Source: JANQLU01 sp964434955 (GTDB taxonomy: Bacteria; Planctomycetota; Planctomycetia; Pirellulales; Pirellulaceae). Taken from it: 26,857 nucleotides of DNA. Positions 16,594 through 22,959 of the stretch are shown here, piece after piece. The position numbers and the translations under genes were made by a program. Location: NCBI GenBank assembly GCA_964434955.1, contig CAYSXI010000057.1, positions 1-26,857 of the forward strand. The letters run 5' to 3'. The number at the start of each line of letters is the position of its first letter. The first letter of the stretch is position 1. The notes beneath the pieces are model-generated. The model saw only the letters and a program-made list of their open reading frames with translations. It was not told the DNA's origin and searched no databases.

Positions 16594-17216
16594 TTCACGT
16601 CCTCCAATGACCGATTACTTGTGGTGGATAGCCAACGTTTCATCAGATCGAGACCCCATGTTCCGGAAAGCTCCGGGTGAAACTGGCAGCAAAGAATCCT
16701 TCCTTTCCAAAAAGAACTTACGAAGTCCCCTCCGTAGTTTGTCGTCGCATATTCCCATCCTTCCGGAATGTTGCGAACACAAAATGAGTTTGCAAAGTAA
16801 GCCGCTCCCGATTCAAAAAATGCGTTGGAATCAGTTTTGGGAGAAACGGTATTCCAACCAAGCTGGGGCACTTTCAAAGTCGAATCGAAACGTTCGACTT
16901 CGGTGTTGACGATCCCAAGACCCTCCGTGTTCGGACTTTCAGCGCTGGAGGCACAAAACAGTTGGAGGCCGAGGCAGACGGCGAGCGTCGGTTGATTTTC
17001 TTTCACGCGATTGCGAATGGCGTCACTGATCTGTAGTGCCGTGATTCGCTCCATGCCTGCGGCGAAACTCCCAACGCCCGGCAATACCACGAATTCGGCT
17101 TCGGCTATTTTTTCTGCGGTCGATGCAAGTTCGACATGGGCCTCGAGTCGTTCCAGTGCCACACACATGGACGCGATATTGGCTACCCTTGTATCGATAA
17201 CACTTACCTGGGGCAT
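16587..17216 (-). CDS. hisH: Imidazole glycerol phosphate synthase, glutamine amidotransferase subunit
   Basis: A 209-aa class I glutaminase that feeds ammonia to HisF. The catalytic triad is visible: C81 in LAVCLGLQLF, with H180 and E182 in CQFHPE. LPGVGSF is the oxyanion-strand motif. The N-terminus reads VIDTRVANIASM instead of the common DYGMGNL, a variation that leaves the catalytic core intact. ATG 17216 shares its A with the preceding stop (TGATG), indicating coupled translation; a TTG one codon earlier is in frame but unneeded. Confidence 0.96.
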   Translation of the reverse strand: MPQVSVIDTRVANIASMCVALERLEAHVELASTAEKIAEAEFVVLPGVGSFAAGMERITALQISDAIRNRVKENQPTLAVCLGLQLFCASSAESPNTEGLGIVNTEVERFDSTLKVPQLGWNTVSPKTDSNAFFESGAAYFANSFCVRNIPEGWEYATTNYGGDFVSSFWKGRILCCQFHPELSGTWGLDLMKRWLSTTSNRSLEDVKC

Positions 17217-18886
17217 CAAACCACTCCTTTGGTGCTGGGTATCTGTGAGTCGCGAATTGTCACTGCTTCTCGAAGTGCCAATGCCAATGCTTTGAAAGCC
17301 GCTTCGGCTTTGTGGTGGTCATTCGTGCCGCGAATCAAATCGAGATGGAGAGCGCAACGTAAATTGGCCGCGAAAGAAACAAAGAAATGTGTCAGATTCT
17401 CTGTAGCGACGACCCCAATGGCTTCGCGAACGAACCCAAGTTCGATCTGGTCGTCGGCTCGACCGGACAAATCGACCACGCAACGCACCAGGGCTTCATC
17501 CAGTGGCGCGTGGGCGGTGGCAAATCGATAGACACCCCGTTTGTCACCCAGGGCTTGCCGAAACGCATCGCCCAAGGCAATCGCACAATCTTCGACCGTG
17601 TGATGATCATCGACTTCCGTATCGCCATCGCAGTGCAAGGTCAAATCGAATCGACCATGGCAGGTTAGCGCCGTAAGCATGTGGTCAAAAAAGCCAAGTC
17701 CCGTTTTGATGTCGGCGGAACCAGTACCATCGAGGTTGATCTTGAGCTGAATATCCGTTTCGTTGGTTTTGCGTTCGACGCTTGCCTGTCGCCCAGTCTC
17801 TGTTCCGACCGTCTTTTTCGGAGCAGGGTCGGGAATGTCGAGAGCGACCGAAAGCGTCGAAATCAGTTGGGCAAACTGAAACGGCTCCGCCGGAATCGTG
17901 ATTCGCAAACAATCGGCAAGATGGTTTGAGCTCGGAAAAGATCGAACGCCTGTTCCCTGTTTGGCCAACTTGTTTTTCATTTCATCTGCCGAAGAAAACT
18001 TGGCGGTTACAAAGTTGGCGCTCGTATCCAGAGTCGAGACGGCATGGGCGTTCAGGAATTCGACAAGTTGCCCGCGATTCGATCGAACTTGTTCAACATT
18101 CGCGACCATCCGCCGGTCCCCGATCGCCAACGCTTGCTCGGCAATCTGGATGGATTCCGAGGAAACCGGGAATGGCCCTCGAATCGACTCGATGTCCGAG
18201 ATCAACTTCTCGTTGGAAGAAATGGCGGCACCGATGCGAAGTCCGGCCAAGCCCCAAGCCTTGGAAAGACTCCGAATCATCACGACATTTTCAAAAGCCA
18301 ACAATCTGGAAGTCGGATCCGAATCGTTGAATTCGATGTAAGCCAGATCAACTAACAGCAGGGTTTGCGCGGCACGAGCGGCTTCTGCGATTTCGACGAT
18401 CTCTTCCGTGGATAGGGCCGAGCCCGTTGGGTTATTGGGACTGACGATAACGGCCAGATCGACCGATCCCAACTTGTTCTTGAAATCGTCGACGGGAAAC
18501 GAACCTTCGAGCCAAACGACGCTTTCCTTGCGACACTTGACGTTGTTGGCATAAACGTCAAGCATCTCGAAAGAAGGGGAATGCGTTAACACCTTGGCCG
18601 TTCCATCGGTGCCAAGCGCCGTCCGGCGAAAAACGGACTCGATCGCTTGATCGCCCCCGGCGGTAACGACAACTTGGGCTTCCCCGACTTGATAGTTGGT
18701 TGCCAGCAATTTGGTTAGCGTTGCCATCGACGGGTATCGATTCACCTGAGAATAAGGCTTGGCAATCGGCTGTTCACGTACGGCTGCGGAACCTTCATTG
18801 CGACTGAGATCCAGGCGAATGGGATCGACAAAGGTCGCCCCTTCGTAGCTTTTCGCTTCGTATTCTGTTTGGGTTGGGTCGTTCAT
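17216..18886 (-). CDS. hisCB: Fused histidinol-phosphate aminotransferase and imidazoleglycerol-phosphate dehydratase (HisC-HisB)
   Basis: A 556-aa bifunctional enzyme for two consecutive steps. Residues about 1-350 are a PLP-dependent fold-type I aminotransferase (HisC): NRYPS, TAGGDQAIE, VSPNNPTGS, the PLP lysine K209 in SLSKAWGLAGLRIG, and CLRITI. Residues about 366-556 are IGP dehydratase (HisB): FFDHMLT (399-405), VDDHHTVED (425-433) and the metal-binding DHHKAEAAFK (523-532). They are joined by a Pro/Lys/Thr linker (about 351-365). There is no stop or frameshift across the junction. IGPD makes imidazole-acetol phosphate, which HisC then transaminates. No phosphatase domain is present, unlike E. 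coli HisB. The start is 19 bp after hisG, and the stop overlaps hisH. Confidence 0.95.
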   Translation of the reverse strand: MNDPTQTEYEAKSYEGATFVDPIRLDLSRNEGSAAVREQPIAKPYSQVNRYPSMATLTKLLATNYQVGEAQVVVTAGGDQAIESVFRRTALGTDGTAKVLTHSPSFEMLDVYANNVKCRKESVVWLEGSFPVDDFKNKLGSVDLAVIVSPNNPTGSALSTEEIVEIAEAARAAQTLLLVDLAYIEFNDSDPTSRLLAFENVVMIRSLSKAWGLAGLRIGAAISSNEKLISDIESIRGPFPVSSESIQIAEQALAIGDRRMVANVEQVRSNRGQLVEFLNAHAVSTLDTSANFVTAKFSSADEMKNKLAKQGTGVRSFPSSNHLADCLRITIPAEPFQFAQLISTLSVALDIPDPAPKKTVGTETGRQASVERKTNETDIQLKINLDGTGSADIKTGLGFFDHMLTALTCHGRFDLTLHCDGDTEVDDHHTVEDCAIALGDAFRQALGDKRGVYRFATAHAPLDEALVRCVVDLSGRADDQIELGFVREAIGVVATENLTHFFVSFAANLRCALHLDLIRGTNDHHKAEAAFKALALALREAVTIRDSQIPSTKGVV

Positions 18887-18905
18887 AGCGAGAAGTCACC
18901 GTGGC

Positions 18906-19778
18906 TTAAGGAATAATTTGAGCAGGGCTGGAAGTGACGATGTCGCAAGCCCCGTGCTGTTTCAAAACAGGAATCAACTTGAGAAGCTCGCTCCGTTTGA
19001 CAGCGGCGCGAATTGCGAACCAGCTTTCGTTCCGAAGAGAAGAAACGGTGGGCTCCCGCATACAAGGTAAGCAATCAATTACCTTGGCAAGGTTATCCCG
19101 GGAAACATTCAAGTCCAGCATGACTCTCTCCCGGGCATCGAGTACCGATTGAAGCAACATGACGAGGACTTCAATTCGCTCTCGGAAAACCAGGTTGTCC
19201 AGGGCTTTCTCGTTCGCGTAAAGCATGGTCGAGGAAGTCATGATTTCGTCGACGATTGCCAGATTGTTGGCCCGAAGTGTCGATCCCGTGGCGGTATTGT
19301 CGATGATGCAATCTGCGTCTTCCGGCGGGAAGACTTCTGTGGCACCAAAGGTTGTTAAAACCGTTGCATCAAGTCCTTGATCGGTAATCCATCGCTTCGA
19401 GATTTCCGTATATTCAGAAGCAATCACGAGCGGGCGATTCGGCAATTTTCCGTCGACAAGGAATTGTTCGGGGGCCGCCGCGACAAGGCGAACCGGATTC
19501 AGCCCGGTGTCCAACAAGGGAATCAGCGTCGCGTTCATTTCGCGAACCCAATCCGCCCCAGCAAATCCAACGTCCCGAGCCTCGGCGACCAGCATGCTCA
19601 CAACGTTTCGCGGTTTTAGGATTTTGGTGGTGAATCCAGGCAATGAAAAACTGGGCCGGTAGTCACGCTCACTCTGGCGAACTTTAATTCCTGCGTCAGC
19701 CATTAATGACACAAGCTGATCAAACATTCTCCCTTTTGGCAAAGCAAGTTTGATCGAATCAGGTTCTGAAGAAGGCAT
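18906..19778 (-). CDS. hisG: ATP phosphoribosyltransferase, long form
   Basis: A 290-aa enzyme for the first, committed step, coupling ATP and PRPP. Motifs are LALPKGRM at the N-terminus, FAGADW, and the PRPP-binding DCIIDNTATGSTLRANNL. The length and a C-terminal domain of about 75 residues (about 215-290) mark the long, hexameric, self-contained form that is feedback inhibited by histidine and needs no HisZ. ATG 19778 is preceded by a good SD (GGGAGA with 5-nt spacing). It is the first structural gene of the operon, downstream of the hisL attenuator. Confidence 0.97.
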   Translation of the reverse strand: MPSSEPDSIKLALPKGRMFDQLVSLMADAGIKVRQSERDYRPSFSLPGFTTKILKPRNVVSMLVAEARDVGFAGADWVREMNATLIPLLDTGLNPVRLVAAAPEQFLVDGKLPNRPLVIASEYTEISKRWITDQGLDATVLTTFGATEVFPPEDADCIIDNTATGSTLRANNLAIVDEIMTSSTMLYANEKALDNLVFRERIEVLVMLLQSVLDARERVMLDLNVSRDNLAKVIDCLPCMREPTVSSLRNESWFAIRAAVKRSELLKLIPVLKQHGACDIVTSSPAQIIP

Positions 19779-19783
19779 CGAAA

Positions 19784-19808
19784 TCTCCCAAGTAGTGCCT
19801 GGGTCGAC
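19784..19808 (-). promoter_or_regulatory. hisG ribosome-binding-site hairpin and alternative pairing partner
   Basis: The RNA can form CCCAGG (19803-19798) / CUUGGG (19792-19787) with a 5-nt loop. That hairpin covers the GGG of the hisG SD (GGGAGA, 19789-19784). The same CCCAGG, extended to GUCGACCCAGG (19808-19798), is complementary over about 11 bp (with two G-U pairs) to the terminator 3' arm region CUUGGGUCGGC. The two pairings exclude each other. Pairing read by eye. Confidence 0.4.
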
Positions 19809-19823
19809 TTGATGCTAAGCAAC

Positions 19824-19849
19824 AAAAAAAGCCGACCCAAGGTCGGCTT
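19824..19849 (-). terminator. Attenuator terminator of the his operon
   Basis: A perfect 9-bp stem, AAGCCGACC (19849-19841) with GGTCGGCTT (19837-19829), has a 3-nt loop. On the minus strand seven U residues (19830-19824) follow the GC-rich core. It lies 28 nt after the hisL stop and 46 nt before the hisG ATG. Its position after a His-rich leader frame, and not merely after the phosphoesterase gene, suggests conditional termination. Confidence 0.85.
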
Positions 19850-19873
19850 ATTGAATTCAAACGTACACCAACC
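19841..19873 (-). promoter_or_regulatory. Antiterminator segment of the his leader
   Basis: GGUUGGU (19873-19867), directly after the hisL stop, can pair with GCCGACC (19847-19841), the 5' arm of the terminator (7 bp with two G-U pairs). The overlapping UGGUG can instead pair with CACCA in the His codons (about 19900-19896). This gives the 1:2, 2:3 and 3:4 scheme of classical attenuators. Read by eye and not folded computationally. Confidence 0.6.
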
Positions 19874-19876
19874 AAG

Positions 19877-19927
19877 TCATTTCTGAGAATGATGATGGTG
19901 GCCGTGATGTTTGCGATTTGTGATCAT
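19877..19927 (-). CDS. hisL: His operon leader peptide
   Basis: A 16-codon reading frame, MITNRKHHGHHHHSQK, followed by TGA. It has six His codons within seven. Ribosome stalling at these codons when charged tRNA-His is scarce would favour the antiterminator over the terminator and so turn the operon on. It begins 2-4 nt after the predicted transcription start and has no SD, so it may be translated as a leaderless mRNA. It is similar in size and design to E. coli HisL (MTRVQFKHHHHHHHPD), although not homologous by sequence outside the His run. It is too short to find by standard gene calling. Confidence 0.82.
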   Translation of the reverse strand: MITNRKHHGHHHHSQK

Positions 19928-19936
19928 TTGAGTCTC

Positions 19937-19964
19937 ATTATGCTCGGATCAACTTCGACGTCAA
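19937..19964 (-). promoter_or_regulatory. Sigma70 promoter of the his operon
   Basis: On the minus strand, TTGACG (19964-19959) and CATAAT (19942-19937) are 16 bp apart (5/6 matches each). It begins 12 bp beyond the phosphoesterase stop. The predicted start, about 19930-19928, is just before the hisL ATG at 19927. Confidence 0.65.
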
Positions 19965-19975
19965 CACCGGCTTTC

Positions 19976-20590
19976 TCATACCTTGGAATCCAGGTTTAGA
20001 ATTCTCCCGCGTGGGCCAACGTTCAGGATCAGCGAGTTGCCGTGGTTGGATTCCTGTTCCCATGAATCGTGAATGTGACCGCAGACGACGAACTGAGGCT
20101 GGTAGCGCGTTACTGCTTCCAATACCGCAGAGCTGCCAACGCTAACGCCAGCCGAGGTTCGGTCAACATGTCCAAAGGGGGGCGAGTGGGTTACGAAAAC
20201 GTCTGGAAACTCACAATTCACCAGCAGTTGTTCCGCCTGCTCTTCCGTGAAATCGTAGCTCCATGCGCCGAAAGGCGTGACTGGAATTCCTCCACCGATT
20301 CCAAAAACGGTCACCCCGGCAACTTCTAATTGTTCTCCGTGCAAAACATGGGCGTTTTCCCAATCGAGGCACGCCTGTTCGAGTTCCACCAGTGTTTCGT
20401 TGTTGCCGGGCACCGCCACAAACGGGCTCTCCATTTGCTTGAGAATGTCGAGGCACAGACTGATTCCGCGGTGTTGATTGGCAAAATCACCGGCACCGAT
20501 AACGAGATCGGCGCCTTGCGACATTTCGAGGAGTTTTTCTGCGTGTTTTTTGTTGCAGTGCAGATCACTGAATACCAGGATTTTTTTCAA
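19976..20590 (-). CDS. Metallophosphoesterase (calcineurin-like, YfcE/MJ0936-type)
   Basis: A protein of about 204 aa with the two-metal phosphoesterase motifs in order: SDLHCN (D9, H11), GAGDFANQ, GNNET, VTHSPPFG and CGHIHDSW. It probably hydrolyses phosphodiesters or phosphomonoesters in the cytoplasm; the substrate is unknown. The frame is open to 20671, but both available starts are TTG. TTG 20590 is next to the conserved KKILVFSDLH start of the fold and has an upstream AGG, so it is preferred. The longer version would add 27 residues of unlikely composition. It precedes the his promoter on the same strand and is probably unrelated to histidine synthesis. Confidence 0.85.
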   Translation of the reverse strand: MKKILVFSDLHCNKKHAEKLLEMSQGADLVIGAGDFANQHRGISLCLDILKQMESPFVAVPGNNETLVELEQACLDWENAHVLHGEQLEVAGVTVFGIGGGIPVTPFGAWSYDFTEEQAEQLLVNCEFPDVFVTHSPPFGHVDRTSAGVSVGSSAVLEAVTRYQPQFVVCGHIHDSWEQESNHGNSLILNVGPRGRILNLDSKV

Positions 20591-20727
20591 TTTTCCTATC
20601 TCTTTTTCGTTTTGAGCACGCGTTGATACTTGGAATGGTTGAGACTCATTGCGAGTCCATGAGCCTTTCAAGTTGGAATTTTTCCAAGTGTTTCCGGGTC
20701 AACAAACAAAACTGGCAGTTCGTAGCA

Positions 20728-21042
20728 ATGAATGAAACCGAACCCCAATCAAAGCAAACGTCCAAAGCCGTTTCTTGGATCGCCAGCATGTTTACTGCCC
20801 TCGGATTCACGATTCTAGTCTACTGGATTTTCGCACTTGTTTTGTTGTTCCGGATCAGCGCCCATCATGGTTTCGATCAATGGATGAACATGATTGGAAG
20901 TTGTATGCTGATCGGCGGATCGGGATTCGGGCTTTTGCTATCGGCAAAGTTTCTGAAAGATTTGAAACTTGGGTGGTCCCTACCCGCAACTCTGATGTCT
21001 TTGGCAATGATCTATTGGCAGCTGCAAATCATGGGGTTTTGA
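20728..21042 (+). CDS. Small three-helix membrane protein, unknown function
   Basis: A 104-aa protein from ATG 20728 (MNETEPQSKQ). It has three hydrophobic segments: about residues 13-40, 51-71 and 79-101. No family is recognised and no catalytic motif is seen. It is followed after 21 bp by the CPBP protease gene on the same strand, which suggests an operon and perhaps a shared membrane function. The longer open frame from 20623 has a Cys/Ser-rich extension that does not look coding. Confidence 0.6.
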   Translation: MNETEPQSKQTSKAVSWIASMFTALGFTILVYWIFALVLLFRISAHHGFDQWMNMIGSCMLIGGSGFGLLLSAKFLKDLKLGWSLPATLMSLAMIYWQLQIMGF

Positions 21043-21063
21043 TTGGGCCAAGGAAAGCACTCC

Positions 21064-21756
21064 ATGAATGATTCACCAGGACGGCCAATCGTTTTGCCGG
21101 CCATCATCATCGGTATCTCGGTTATTCTCGCGTGCTGCGGCATCTTCGGTTCTTATTCCTGGACCTTTCCAATCGTGGCGCTTGCCTGCCTTGTCTTCAA
21201 AAAAGTTGAGATACGTACGTTTGGACTGGGACTACGTGGAACATGGTGGCAAAATGCGATTGCTTTTGGATTCGCAATCGGAATCGGGATCATTTTTGGC
21301 GTTGCCTGCGGCATCATTTTGCATTGGTTTGGAATCGGCAACCTTCCAAAAGATGCGCCCGCGATCCAAGGGATCTCTTTTGCGGCGAGCACCGGATATA
21401 AATTGGCCGTTGCCAAAGAGTCGTTGGCCAACCTGATCGTTTATTTCGGATACTACATTTTGCTGGTGGGTTTAGGCGAAGAACTTTTTTGGCGCGGCAT
21501 GATTCAGTCCTGGCTCAAGTCGCGGCTTGGAATGCACTTTGCCATAATTTTCACCGGACTCCTATTCGGTCTGATTCACTTTTTTCTATTCCTGGTATTG
21601 GAACCCTGGCAAGCGATAATCTTCATGGGATTAATCGCATTCGGTGGAATCACTTGGGGGTATTTCTTTGAAACATTCCGATGCATCTGGCCCATCGCCA
21701 TTTCCCATGGAATCACATCGGCAATCATTTGGCGTTACTTCTTTTTTACCAATTGA
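21064..21756 (+). CDS. CPBP family intramembrane metalloprotease (CAAX protease-like)
   Basis: A 230-aa polytopic membrane protein with 6-7 hydrophobic segments. The Abi/CPBP metal site is complete: E139-E140 and R144 in GLGEELFWRGMIQ (EExxxR), H172 in LFGLIHFFLF and H215 in PIAISHGITS. The family includes Rce1 CAAX proteases and bacteriocin-immunity proteins; the bacterial substrate is unknown. ATG 21064 has an SD-like AAGGA about 9 nt upstream and is preferred over the in-frame TTG 21043. It is co-oriented with the three-helix protein. Confidence 0.87.
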   Translation: MNDSPGRPIVLPAIIIGISVILACCGIFGSYSWTFPIVALACLVFKKVEIRTFGLGLRGTWWQNAIAFGFAIGIGIIFGVACGIILHWFGIGNLPKDAPAIQGISFAASTGYKLAVAKESLANLIVYFGYYILLVGLGEELFWRGMIQSWLKSRLGMHFAIIFTGLLFGLIHFFLFLVLEPWQAIIFMGLIAFGGITWGYFFETFRCIWPIAISHGITSAIIWRYFFFTN

Positions 21757-21803
21757 CCGGCACCGGCCAGGCAAACGAGTTGCGTTCGTTAGAAGCTGAG
21801 GAC

Positions 21804-21941
21804 TTACTGTTTGTCGATAAAATCCTTGAAGTCCTTTTGATTTTTTTCAATGTTGCGGCGTTGCCTCGACCATAATTGCCAGATCAAGATTGCGGTTCCA
21901 ATCAGGGAGCAAGCGATCCCCGCCAAGTGAATGATCTGCAA
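21804..21941 (-). CDS. Small single-pass membrane protein (45 aa), unknown
   Basis: A 45-aa reading frame between the CPBP gene and tRNA-Cys. A TTG start at 21941 is preceded by a strong SD (GAGGG, 5-nt spacing) and an in-frame TGA seven codons upstream, so the start is tightly bounded. It begins MQIIHLAGIA, has one hydrophobic segment (about residues 3-24, ending IWQLW), then a basic SRQRR patch and a charged Lys/Asp-rich tail ending DFIDKQ. The positive-inside rule predicts a cytoplasmic C-terminus. The helix, basic stop-transfer patch and SD together support coding. The function is unknown. Confidence 0.6.
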   Translation of the reverse strand: MQIIHLAGIACSLIGTAILIWQLWSRQRRNIEKNQKDFKDFIDKQ

Positions 21942-22021
21942 TTTATCCCTCGATATGCCTCAATGGCTCGCCTGGCAGGATAGGCCTGACAGGATTGGAT
22001 CGCTCAGTAGCGACGAGCGAC

Positions 22022-22043
22022 TCATCCGGGAAAATTCGGATGA
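22022..22043 (-). terminator. Hairpin after tRNA-Cys, possible weak terminator
   Basis: A 7-bp stem (TCATCCG 22022-22028 with CGGATGA 22037-22043) lies 10 bp downstream of the tRNA 3' end on the minus strand. There is no U-tract after it; the pyrimidine-rich run comes before it. It may be a processing or termination element. Confidence 0.25.
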
Positions 22044-22052
22044 AGAAAGAAA

Positions 22053-22123
22053 AGGCGTCGAGCGGAGTCGAACCGCTGTAGACGGATTTGCAATCCGCTG
22101 CCTAGCCACTCGGCCACGACGCC
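22053..22123 (-). tRNA. tRNA-Cys (GCA)
   Basis: On the minus strand the sequence folds as a cloverleaf: a 7-bp acceptor stem (GGCGTCG/CGACGCC), a D-arm GCC/GGC, an anticodon stem GCGGA/TCCGT with loop TTGCAAA (anticodon GCA), and a T-arm AGCGG-TTCGACT-CCGCT. The discriminator is U73, the key Cys identity element. The 3' CCA is not encoded. Confidence 0.97.
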
Positions 22124-22422
22124 ATGGTTCTGGTGTTCCAGCTTGCTCATTCCAAAGAAAAAGCCAGCTGAAAACGATTGCCAGCATTTCCCCTGACGGT
22201 ATCGGTTTGGGGAATTCCGGTCAAGTGGTTAGGTAAACCAGGAAGACTTTTCGGTCGTTCCTGAAAACCACTTAAATCCGGTTCAATTGTGACAACCTGT
22301 ACAACTATTGGTTCGGCAATGATTTCCGGCGACTTTAACTTGCCAGCAACTTTCGGCGATAAGCTATCGTTTTCCGTGATTGGGCCCCGCCCCATGATTA
22401 CTCATCATTCAAGGGATCAACG
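22124..22422. other. Intergenic region between tRNA-Cys and the 87-aa gene
   Basis: This must hold the tRNA promoter (minus) and the promoter of the downstream small gene (plus), but I see no clear -35/-10 pair for either. A small inverted repeat CGATA-AGC-TATCG lies at about 22358-22370. Short open frames here are not convincing. Confidence 0.35.
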
Positions 22423-22686
22423 ATGTCAAATTCAGGATTGGCCGAGAAAATCAGCCACGAATTGCGGAAACATAATGTCGAAATCAACGGCAAGATTGAC
22501 GAGATCATGCAAAATGTTTTGGCAGATCCAGAAATCACGAGCCGTTCCGATTGGCCACAAGTCCAAAAGACTCTTGGCCTGATTGTTTCATCCATGACCG
22601 CATGCGATTTCTCAGAGCCGATTGACGCGAACATGTTGATGCAGCAAGCTCGCCAGGAACTGCAGCGCCTTTCTGAAGAGAACTAA
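22423..22686 (+). CDS. Small cytoplasmic helical protein (87 aa), unknown
   Basis: ATG 22423 has an SD-like AAGGG with good spacing. The 87-aa product (MSNSGLAEKISHELRKHNVEI...) is rich in Glu, Gln, Leu and Met and is predicted mostly helical (LMQQARQELQRLSEEN at the end). It has no signal peptide, no membrane segment and no motif I know. Codon use looks coding, with one clean frame. Flanking genes give no functional hint. It could be a small regulator or a conserved lineage-specific protein. Confidence 0.65.
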   Translation: MSNSGLAEKISHELRKHNVEINGKIDEIMQNVLADPEITSRSDWPQVQKTLGLIVSSMTACDFSEPIDANMLMQQARQELQRLSEEN

Positions 22687-22820
22687 TTTCTCTCAATCGC
22701 ACCGTTCCCTGGGTTCGACTCATTGGACAGAACCATCTGGTTCCCAGCAGAATGGAGTTCGCGATCGATGCGCAATCAAACCGATGCGCATTCGATTCGA
22801 AACAAAACGCAATTCTGAAT

Positions 22821-22850
22821 CACTCGCTTGCGCTTCGTGCTTGTATTGGT
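22821..22850 (-). repeat. Possible planctomycete dispersed repeat (YKHEAQAS element)
   Basis: On the minus strand the text reads CACCAATACAAGCACGAAGC followed by GCAAGCGAGTG. In one frame it gives QYKHEAQAS. I recall that peptide string from many short planctomycete hypothetical proteins, which suggests a dispersed DNA repeat wrongly called as genes. Only one copy is visible here, so repeat status cannot be shown from this window. The surrounding 22687-22959 has no gene I can support. Confidence 0.4.
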
Positions 22851-22959
22851 GTTGCTGAAGCGAGAAAAGGGGGCAGCTCGATACGTTGGCAACTCGATAC
22901 GCTCGCAATAGGTGTTCCAGCTGGGGCGTATGGCTTGGAGTAGCGTCGAGGACCATCCG

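Noticed and set aside
19937..19951. Four-codon frame ATG AGA CTC AAA TGA before hisL
   Set aside because: Its ATG overlaps the -10 element, so it should not be in the transcript.
20591..20671. N-terminal extension of the metallophosphoesterase
   Set aside because: The first codon is also TTG, and the extra 27 residues lie outside the conserved fold.
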